This document shows, in pieces, positions 14,026 through 19,547 of a DNA stretch of 19,547 bases. Source of the stretch: an uncultured Veillonella sp. (lineage in GTDB: Bacteria > Bacillota > Negativicutes > Veillonellales > Veillonellaceae); contig CABSJA010000033.1 of assembly GCA_902477915.1 (NCBI GenBank), positions 1 to 19,547 of the forward strand. Direction: 5' to 3'. Each line of letters begins with the position of its first letter. The stretch's first letter is position 1. The position numbers and the translations under genes were made by a program. The notes below the pieces were generated by a model. The model saw only the letters and a list, made by a program, of their open reading frames with translations. It made no database searches and was not told the origin of the DNA.

Positions 14026-15291
14026 ATGGAACAAACACCTAAAGCAAACCGCGTGCATATAGGCTTTTTTGGTCGTTGTAACGCTGGTAAGTCTACATTG
14101 ATTAATATGTTAACAGATCAGCCTGTATCCCTTGTATCTGAGGTGGCAGGAACAACGACAGACCCAGTGAGTAAATCCATGGAGATTTTACCACTAGGAC
14201 CTGTAGTGATTATCGATACAGCTGGTATAGACGATACAACTGAACTTGGTGCATTGCGGATGGAGAAAACAGAAGAGGTTGTGAAAAAGATTAATCTCGC
14301 TGTTTATGTACTTCGTGCTGATGAAGAACCAACTGCTGATGATATGCATTGGTTAGGCCTATTAAAACAAAACAATGTGCCTATTGCATTATTTATAAAT
14401 GAAATCAATGCAGAAATTGACCAAGAAAATGATAAAGAAAACAACATAGAAAATAAAACAGATGCATCTACTTATGTAGAAACTCATAAGGGGCTGTCCG
14501 ATTTAGCTACCGTGATTGGCTCTGCCGATTTTACATCTAAAGCTAAACGTTTAGAATTACTTGATCTCTTGGGTGGGTTAACACCACTTGATTTAGAAGG
14601 AGATCAAACTCTATTACAAGGCCTAGTAGAAGAGGGAGATACCATAATTCTTGTATGTCCTATCGACAGTGCAGCGCCAAAGGGCCGCCTTATTTTGCCA
14701 CAAGTTCAAACTATTCGTGAAATATTGGATTATAAAGGCTTAGCGTTAGTATGCCAAACAGAAGAATTACCTGCTATGATTAATTCTCTTAAATATCCAC
14801 CTAAGATGGTTATCTGTGACTCGCAAGCTTTTGATCGCGTCGATGAGTTAACACCTGATACAATTCCGTTGACGTCGTTCTCCATCTTGATGGCCCGCTT
14901 TAAAGGAAAATTACAGGACTTAGTAGCTGGTGTAGAGGCAATTAAAAATTTAAAACCAGGTTCTAAGGTGCTTATTAGTGAAGGTTGCACACATCGCCGT
15001 CAATGTGATGATATTGGAACTGTAAAAATTCCTAATCTACTAAAGAAGCAAGGTCATACAGATTTACAGTTAGAATTTACTAGTGGGGGAGCCTTCCCAA
15101 AAGACGTATCTCAGTATGATTTAATCATTCATTGTGGTGCTTGTATGCTCACACGCCGCGAGGTATTACGACGCATTGAATGTGCTGTTGTACAAGGCAC
15201 ACCAATCGTAAATTACGGTGTACTCATAGCGGCTCTACATGGTATACTAGAACGAGCGATAAGCCCATTTATTGACGAAATAAAAGGGTAG
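14026..15291 (+). CDS. hydF: HydF, [FeFe]-hydrogenase maturation GTPase
   Basis: A 421-residue scaffold protein on which HydE and HydG products are assembled into the 2Fe subcluster before delivery to the hydrogenase. N-terminal GTPase domain: G1 GRCNAGKS at 16-23, G2 around TTT 43-45, G3 DTAG at 64-67. The expected G4 (NKxD) after the PIALF strand is replaced by NEIN at 125-128, followed by a charged N/E/D-rich insertion to about 150. The middle is a dimerisation domain. The C-terminal cluster domain has C321-T-H323 and HCGAC with C370 and C373, the three cysteines expected for the [4Fe-4S] cluster. AAGGA lies before ATG 14026. hydE, hydG and the hydrogenase are not in the window. Confidence 0.95.
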   Translation: MEQTPKANRVHIGFFGRCNAGKSTLINMLTDQPVSLVSEVAGTTTDPVSKSMEILPLGPVVIIDTAGIDDTTELGALRMEKTEEVVKKINLAVYVLRADEEPTADDMHWLGLLKQNNVPIALFINEINAEIDQENDKENNIENKTDASTYVETHKGLSDLATVIGSADFTSKAKRLELLDLLGGLTPLDLEGDQTLLQGLVEEGDTIILVCPIDSAAPKGRLILPQVQTIREILDYKGLALVCQTEELPAMINSLKYPPKMVICDSQAFDRVDELTPDTIPLTSFSILMARFKGKLQDLVAGVEAIKNLKPGSKVLISEGCTHRRQCDDIGTVKIPNLLKKQGHTDLQLEFTSGGAFPKDVSQYDLIIHCGACMLTRREVLRRIECAVVQGTPIVNYGVLIAALHGILERAISPFIDEIKG

Positions 15292-15340
15292 GTATAATTA
15301 ATCTTTAATTACACATATTAAATTAAATTGCATACAGTCA

Positions 15341-15369
15341 TTTAACTTTCACAATAAGAATGGTATAAT
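15341..15369 (+). promoter_or_regulatory. Candidate promoter of the DUF4446/M23 unit, with recurring motif
   Basis: A consensus -10 TATAAT (15364-15369) lies 17 bases after TTTAAC (15341-15346), a poor -35. The stretch between begins with the motif TTTAACTTTCACAATAAG (15341-15358), also found nearly intact at 2557-2575. The -10 is convincing; whether the motif acts as -35 or as a factor site is open. Confidence 0.55.
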
Positions 15370-15410
15370 TAAGTGTTGGAGTTTGAATGATTGTATAGGA
15401 AGGAATATAC

Positions 15411-15932
15411 ATGTTCGAATCGATTCAACCGTGGATTGGCATGGCGACCATCGTCCTTGTAATAGCGTTGTTAGTGTATTGTGTCATCTTGCACATTCGC
15501 TTAGGTAGCCTTAAAAAGAAATATGATTTCTTTATGCAAGGGGACAATGGTGCGAGCCTAGAACGTAAATTATCTGTAGAGGTTAGCGAAATTCGTGATG
15601 CTGCTAAGGGTCTTGAGACTATGATGACCGAACAAGCGGCGATCCGAAATATTCAAAGCAATACGATACAAAAAATTGGCTTTGTTAAATATAATGCCTT
15701 TGAAAATATCGGTAATGATTTGTCTTTTGCGCTTACATTACTTGATGGCAACAATAACGGTATTTGTATCTCCAGTATTTACGGTCGTAGCGAATCCCGT
15801 ATTTTTAGTAAACCTATTGTGAAAGGTAAAAGTCTCGTAAGTCTTTCACAAGAAGAATTAGAGAGTTTGAACGAAGCGTTGGGCGAGCGCACCAATGAGG
15901 AAGCGTTAACGAGCGCCATCGTTTCTAAATAA
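15411..15932 (+). CDS. DUF4446 family single-pass membrane protein
   Basis: A 173-residue protein with one N-terminal membrane helix (about 9-30, GMATIVLVIALLVYCVILHI). A probable coiled coil (31-85) and a compact domain follow, with the family segment VKYNAFENIGNDLSFALTLL at 92-111, then ISSIYGRSESRIFSKPI and a helical end (SLSQEELESLNEAL). The family is widespread in Firmicutes, often near parB in origin-proximal clusters, and has no established function to my knowledge. AGGAAGGA at 15398-15405 precedes ATG 15411. The M23 peptidase gene starts 12 bases after its stop, so the two are probably co-transcribed and may work together at the envelope. Confidence 0.85.
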   Translation: MFESIQPWIGMATIVLVIALLVYCVILHIRLGSLKKKYDFFMQGDNGASLERKLSVEVSEIRDAAKGLETMMTEQAAIRNIQSNTIQKIGFVKYNAFENIGNDLSFALTLLDGNNNGICISSIYGRSESRIFSKPIVKGKSLVSLSQEELESLNEALGERTNEEALTSAIVSK

Positions 15933-15944
15933 GGAAGGTTTGTA

Positions 15945-16898
15945 TTGAAAATACCGGCATTTATTTCAAACAAAGTTGAAAGAAATGGTGACAACTGTAT
16001 ATTGACATTAACAACCAAGCAGGCGAAAATAGCAGCCATTGTTGGCTCTATCCTAATTATCGCGGCGTTGGTTCTTGGCATTTGGGGCATCGTGCGCCAA
16101 GCTGAGGTAGTACAATTACGTCAACAGACACAATTGCAATCGGAACAGCTGAAATTATTACAACAAAAGACAGATGTTCTAGATAAGAAAATCCAAAACT
16201 TAAATCAAATTAGCGAAGAGAACAAGCAAATGCTGAAGGGCGCTGAATCTGGCACACCATCTCAAGGTGGCGGGGACGGTAGCGACCCAAAGCAGCCAGC
16301 CGCTGATGAAAGCGAAGTAAAGACGCTGACGGCGGCACAATTATCAGCGCGTCTGTCCAAAATGGACAAGGATGCACAAAAACTGCTAGTTAGCTTCTAT
16401 ACAATGCGTAATATTCTTCGCGATGGTGGTGCGCAAGACCTTATGGCTATGCAATCCATCAACTTCTCTGCTGGTTCTGGTGGTGTTACGAATAACACAA
16501 CACCAAGTATCTGGCCAAGCAAGGGTGTTATTACCTCTCCATTTGGTAGCCGTGTGGACCCTGTAACGGGCGCTATCGGTGCGTTCCATGAAGGGGTAGA
16601 TATTGCGGATGACTATGGTACACCAATCGTGGCTACTGCTGCTGGTGTTGTAACCTTTGCAGGTTATACAGAGGGCGGTTACGGTAACCTTGTTGAAATT
16701 GACCATGGCAATGGCTTCGTAACACGTTATGGCCATAATAGTGCTGTTTTGGTAACGGTCGGTATGAGCGTAAAACAAGGTCAAACAATTGCCTTGATGG
16801 GTAGTACTGGTAAAAGTACAGGTGCCCACGTTCACTATGAGGTACGCCTCAATGGATCTCCTACAGACCCTATGATCTTCTTGCCAATTAGCAACTAG
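15945..16898 (+). CDS. Membrane-anchored M23 (LytM-type) peptidase
   Basis: A 317-residue envelope protein: short cytoplasmic N-terminus, one membrane helix (27-50), a coiled coil rich in Q, L and K (52-98), a flexible G/S/D/P-rich linker (100-125), and a C-terminal M23 domain (about 190-312). Zinc-site residues are all present: H215 and D219 in FHEGVDIADD, then H264 in RYGH, and H295/H297 in GAHVHYEV. It should therefore be an active peptidoglycan endopeptidase rather than a degenerate activator. The start is TTG 15945, because AAGGAAGG at 15931-15938 overlaps the preceding stop and lies six bases away; no ATG fits. A strong terminator follows at 16948. Confidence 0.92.
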   Translation: MKIPAFISNKVERNGDNCILTLTTKQAKIAAIVGSILIIAALVLGIWGIVRQAEVVQLRQQTQLQSEQLKLLQQKTDVLDKKIQNLNQISEENKQMLKGAESGTPSQGGGDGSDPKQPAADESEVKTLTAAQLSARLSKMDKDAQKLLVSFYTMRNILRDGGAQDLMAMQSINFSAGSGGVTNNTTPSIWPSKGVITSPFGSRVDPVTGAIGAFHEGVDIADDYGTPIVATAAGVVTFAGYTEGGYGNLVEIDHGNGFVTRYGHNSAVLVTVGMSVKQGQTIALMGSTGKSTGAHVHYEVRLNGSPTDPMIFLPISN

Positions 16899-16947
16899 AA
16901 ACGTAATCTAAAACAGAATATATGTAACATAAAACATAATTCATACA

Positions 16948-16999
16948 AAAAAGAACTTGTTATGCGTGCAAATGCACTAATAGCAAGTTCTTTTTCTTT
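16948..16999 (+). terminator. Terminator after the M23 peptidase gene
   Basis: Arms AAAAAGAACTTG (16948-16959) and CAAGTTCTTTTT (16984-16995) pair perfectly and extend by four more pairs. The loop holds a nested GTGCA/TGCAC hairpin (16966-16977). The right arm runs into a T-rich tail. Confidence 0.9.
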
Positions 17000-17051
17000 T
17001 CTTTTGTATATATATATTGTAAAATAAAAGTATATGAACGGAGGTATATCT

Positions 17052-17630
17052 ATGAAGGCCTATGTACAAGTTTATACCGGTGAAGGCAAGGGCAAAACGA
17101 CCGCTGCTATCGGTCTAGCTATCCGAGCCATCGGTGCTGGCAAGAAAGTCCTCTTTTTGCAATTTATGAAATCTAAAGTATATAGTGAACATACTATTTT
17201 ACCTACCTTAAAGAATTTAACCTTGGAAACCGTGGGCAAGCCATTCTTTATCATAAAAGAAGGGATGAAGAGCAAGGATGAACTCGCTAAATGGGGCGAT
17301 GAAGTCGTTGTCTTTGAATCTGGTAATCCACCAAAAGACTATGTAGCGCTCATCGAAAAAGGATACGAACGTGCATTGGCTGTTATTAGCAGTGGAGAGT
17401 ACGATCTCGTCGTTCTTGATGAATACAACATGGCACTCTTCTTTGAACTCATTACATGGGATAAAACAAAGGCTTTGCTTGATGCTCGTCATCCAGAAAC
17501 GGAACTCGTATTTACGGGCCGTGGGGCTCCTCAAGAATTAATCGATGAGGCAGACCTTGTAACGGAAATGAAAGAGGTCAAACATTATTACCTTCAAGGC
17601 GTAATGGCTCGAAAAGGTATTGAAAACTAA
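17052..17630 (+). CDS. cobO: Cob(I)yrinic acid a,c-diamide / cobalamin adenosyltransferase (CobO/BtuR type)
   Basis: A 192-residue P-loop enzyme that transfers the adenosyl group of ATP to cob(I)alamin or its precursor, making the adenosyl coenzyme. The BtuR/CobO P-loop variant TGEGKGKTTAA is near residues 9-19. Then come VLFLQFMKS, a segment ending in GEYDLVVLDEYN (the Walker B-like VVLDE) and LVFTGRGAPQELIDEADLVTEM, typical of the family. The start is placed at ATG 17052, seven bases after GGAGG (17040-17044); an in-frame ATG at 17034 lies before that site. MetH elsewhere in the window uses methylcobalamin, so this gene serves the other, adenosyl-dependent enzymes. The next gene begins about 30 bases on, so they may be co-transcribed. 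Confidence 0.92.
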   Translation: MKAYVQVYTGEGKGKTTAAIGLAIRAIGAGKKVLFLQFMKSKVYSEHTILPTLKNLTLETVGKPFFIIKEGMKSKDELAKWGDEVVVFESGNPPKDYVALIEKGYERALAVISSGEYDLVVLDEYNMALFFELITWDKTKALLDARHPETELVFTGRGAPQELIDEADLVTEMKEVKHYYLQGVMARKGIEN

Positions 17631-17659
17631 TCATAGGTACACCTAAGGAGGTGATGTGG

Positions 17660-18799
17660 TTGAGTACAGTGGCTATTGTGGCCCTCGTTATTGTGGCCAT
17701 CATTGCAGCACTCATCTTGATTATCCTACTGACACCAATCACATATAGCATCGAAATCAACGGACGCTCGCCATATCGTGGCGAGGTGCGCGTCAAATGG
17801 CTGTGGCGTGTATTTTCACTGCATCTAGCGTATTTGCAGGACAAACCATTTTTTAAGGAATTATACATTTTGGGCATGCTCAAGATTGGTCCTGTGAAAG
17901 ACTATGAAGAATGGCTTGAAAATCGCGTAGAAGAAGAATACCAAAAGGTGATGGATGACGATGGCGACATGTCGCAAGCGGAAGCCTTTGCCAAGGCTAT
18001 GCAAGGGGGCGGACAAGGTCCTTCTGCAAGTTCTAGTGGTACTAACTTTGATGATTTGAAGAGCGCTCAGCGTTCTGACGCTACCTTTAATGATGAAGAG
18101 GCGCCAGGGGCTGGGACTTCTCAAAAGCCAAATGAGCGCATAGAACGTCCTGAACAAGCTTCTAAGGATATGGATGCACAAGCTCGTGCTGATCGGTATG
18201 ACTCCATTCAGCAAGACCCAACATCCCATATTCAAAGCGATGATGAAACAGTAAGTCGCGTTACTTTCAACAGTGATGGTTCCATTAAGGAAAAGGTATT
18301 TACGAAGGTGAATGACCTCAAAACGACGGTGAAACAACGTTTTGAAAAGCCAGATCCAAACGATCCAGTGGCATCATTCAAGTCTAAAATTCCTACATTC
18401 TGGTTCATGAAACATGTAACAAATACAGAATTGTGGCACCAGTTATTCCTTGTTTCAAAACGATGCTATGACCACTCTAAACCACGTGATGTGGCTATAG
18501 AAGGTCGATTTGGTATCGGTGACCCATATCGCATGGGGATTATCGCATCTATGCTATACAGCATTTGGCCTGAACAAGCTGAGAACATCGAGCTCGATTA
18601 TGTAAATTGGGCTGGTGAAGGTAGCGGTCACATCAAAGGTCGCATTATTTTAGCTGTTATGGCTTGGCATGGCACAAGATTTTTGCTATCTAAACCAATG
18701 CGTTCCCTATTGGGTGAAGGTGCTCGCGTCTTCTGGGTTAAACGGAAGGAAGCTAAGCAGTTAGAAAAGCTGAAAGCCGAACAAGGTCAAACAGCGTAA
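17660..18799 (+). CDS. DUF2953 family membrane protein with a long central linker
   Basis: A 379-residue protein with one strong N-terminal membrane helix (about 3-26) followed by the DUF2953 opening (ITYSIEINGRSPYRGEVRVK, then WLWRVFSL). Roughly residues 85-245 are a charged low-complexity linker rich in D, E, S, Q and G. The conserved C-terminal part contains GRFGIGDPYRMGIIASMLYS, a hydrophobic stretch (IILAVMAWHGTRFLL) and a basic tail. Family members such as Bacillus YtfI are much shorter as I recall. GTG 17651, ATG 17654 and TTG 17660 are all in frame. The last is chosen because it lies eight bases after AAGGAGG; the others overlap or abut that site. It precedes a GerW/YtfJ gene, a conserved pairing of unknown mechanism. 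Confidence 0.82.
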   Translation: MSTVAIVALVIVAIIAALILIILLTPITYSIEINGRSPYRGEVRVKWLWRVFSLHLAYLQDKPFFKELYILGMLKIGPVKDYEEWLENRVEEEYQKVMDDDGDMSQAEAFAKAMQGGGQGPSASSSGTNFDDLKSAQRSDATFNDEEAPGAGTSQKPNERIERPEQASKDMDAQARADRYDSIQQDPTSHIQSDDETVSRVTFNSDGSIKEKVFTKVNDLKTTVKQRFEKPDPNDPVASFKSKIPTFWFMKHVTNTELWHQLFLVSKRCYDHSKPRDVAIEGRFGIGDPYRMGIIASMLYSIWPEQAENIELDYVNWAGEGSGHIKGRIILAVMAWHGTRFLLSKPMRSLLGEGARVFWVKRKEAKQLEKLKAEQGQTA

Positions 18800-18871
18800 G
18801 GATATATTAAGTCAACTAAGTACATGAGCTAATATAGCAATGATACTTTCACAAAAAGCGGAGGTACTGTG

Positions 18872-19249
18872 ATGGAGAACAGTAATGTAAAAGAGAATTT
18901 GGAAGTCCTATTTGAGAAATTCAAAAATATGATTAAGGTGGAAACTGTAGTAGGCGAAGCGGTGCAAATCGGCGATACTACACTTGTTCCATTCGTAGAC
19001 GTAACATTTGGTTTCGGTACTGGTACAAACCACAACACTGCTAACAAAAATCACGAATGTGGTGGCGGTGGCGGCGGTGCCAAAATGGAACCAAGCGCTA
19101 TCCTCGTTATTAAAGGCGAACGCATCGAGTTGTTCAACATTAAAGGCAACCCTTACAGCAGCAGCTTCGATCGTCTTATTGGTTTGGTGCCTGACCTTGT
19201 GTCCAAATTGAAATCCGATAAATACATTTATTTGAACGATGAACAATAA
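18872..19249 (+). CDS. ytfJ: GerW/YtfJ family protein
   Basis: A 125-residue protein of the GerW (YtfJ) sporulation-protein family. An amphipathic N-terminus (VKENLEVLFEKFKNMIKVET) leads to VVGEAVQIGDTTLVPFVDVT at about 26-45, a glycine-rich loop with six consecutive glycines at 64-69, and KMEPSAILVIKGERIELFNI at 71-90. The C-terminal helix ends LVSKLKSDKYIYLNDEQ. In Bacillus, GerW is spore-associated; in non-sporulating lineages the role is unknown. GTG 18869 and ATG 18872 are adjacent possible starts; the ATG lies seven bases after GGAGG (18860-18864). The upstream spacer contains ACTTTCACA, the recurring motif. It follows the DUF2953 gene by about 70 bases, probably in one unit. Confidence 0.88.
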   Translation: MENSNVKENLEVLFEKFKNMIKVETVVGEAVQIGDTTLVPFVDVTFGFGTGTNHNTANKNHECGGGGGGAKMEPSAILVIKGERIELFNIKGNPYSSSFDRLIGLVPDLVSKLKSDKYIYLNDEQ

Positions 19250-19284
19250 TTCGGCGACGAATTATAAATTCTAGGTGAAAGCCG

Positions 19285-19363
19285 TAATACCCACATGTGT
19301 GCTCTGAATATGTCCGTAACGACTGCGATTATAGCTTCAGGGCATGCCTGTGGGTATTATTTT
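19285..19363 (+). terminator. Long bipartite hairpin terminator after ytfJ
   Basis: Outer arms TAATACCCACA (19285-19295) and its complement (19349-19359) pair over 11 bp. After a four-by-four internal loop, inner arms TGCTCTGAA (19300-19308) and TTCAGGGCA (19336-19344) pair over nine positions. A 27-base loop closes the top and TTTT follows. It is longer than usual for a terminator, so a structured RNA is an alternative. Confidence 0.65.
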
Positions 19364-19374
19364 AACTTCTATAG

Positions 19375-19468
19375 ACTTTCATAAGCAGTTCATAGGGCTT
19401 TATTATGCTATGTAACATAGTCTTGTGAAAGTTAGCGAGATTTGTTATAGTAAAAATAGTACACTATT
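19375..19468 (+). promoter_or_regulatory. Promoter with nested inverted repeats before the last gene
   Basis: -35 TTGTGA (19423-19428) and -10 TATAGT (19446-19451) are 17 bases apart. The -35 lies within CTTGTGAAAGT (19422-19432), which forms an 11-position inverted repeat with ACTTTCATAAG (19375-19385). Between them is the palindrome CTATGT-A-ACATAG (19408-19420). A further AATAGT/ACTATT palindrome (19455-19468) covers the probable transcription start. This suggests a regulated promoter. Confidence 0.6.
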
Positions 19469-19508
19469 GGATTGTATAGTGACACTTTTATTTCGAGGAG
19501 GATTTCAG

Positions 19509-19547
19509 ATGAAATTATCTAAAAAATTAACTACCCTAGCTATCGTT
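19509..19547 (+). CDS. Start of a probably exported protein (partial, 13 codons)
   Basis: ATG 19509 follows GAGGAGG by seven bases and opens a frame that runs off the window. The visible residues MKLSKKLTTLAIV have two lysines followed by a hydrophobic run, as at the start of a Sec signal peptide. Nothing more can be said about its function. Confidence 0.7.
   Translation, partial: MKLSKKLTTLAIV

Noticed and set aside
15295..15311. TAATTAA/TTAATTA hairpin after hydF as a terminator
   Set aside because: AT-only 7-bp stem with no T-run; too weak to call.
16386..16835. 149-codon minus-strand frame opposite the M23 gene, and similar long frames opposite mnmG, metH and the DUF2953 gene
   Set aside because: They are antisense shadows of well-supported proteins, without family resemblance or translation signals.

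Overview
The window looks like the origin-proximal part of a Negativicutes chromosome, most probably Veillonella. This taxon call rests on gene order, moderate-to-low GC and remembered protein families, not on a search. The yidC-jag-mnmE-mnmG-rsmG-parA-parB order is the conserved block usually found beside the bacterial replication origin. Five perfect parS centromere sites agree with that. The origin itself (dnaA, a cluster of DnaA boxes) is not visible here.

Layout. 1-984: end of yidC and jag (+), closed by a strong hairpin. 1058-4478: mnmE and mnmG (+), whose products together modify the tRNA wobble uridine. 4552-5189: a VapBC toxin-antitoxin pair (-) inserted between mnmG and rsmG, with its own palindromic promoter. 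5190-5857: AT-rich gene-free DNA. 5858-6610: rsmG (+). 6705-10836: a minus-strand methionine operon. It is transcribed as a stand-alone MetH reactivation domain, then MetH lacking that domain, then MetF. Together they carry out the reduction of methylene-THF, the B12-dependent methylation of homocysteine and the repair of oxidised cobalamin. 10837-11874: a 1-kb AT-rich divergent intergenic region with three parS sites, palindromes, a consensus promoter for the met operon and a leader hairpin. 11875-13734: parA and parB (+), with a further parS inside parA. 14026-15291: hydF, [FeFe]-hydrogenase maturation GTPase. 15411-16898: a DUF4446 membrane protein and an M23 peptidase. 17052-19249: cobalamin adenosyltransferase (cobO type), a DUF2953 membrane protein and a GerW/YtfJ-family protein. 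19509 to the end: first codons of a probably exported protein.

Cobalamin is a recurring theme: MetH uses it, the reactivation protein repairs it, and the adenosyltransferase makes its other coenzyme form. The most interesting unexplained items are non-coding: (i) a recurring intergenic motif (consensus TTAACTTTCACAATAAG) near several genes, twice arranged as an inverted pair; (ii) a roughly 130-nt leader with a terminator-like hairpin directly before the first gene of the met operon; (iii) five copies of a 10-bp repeat upstream of hydF; (iv) the dense parS cluster, including one site embedded in conserved parA codons. I found no CRISPR array, insertion sequence, prophage or rRNA/tRNA gene.
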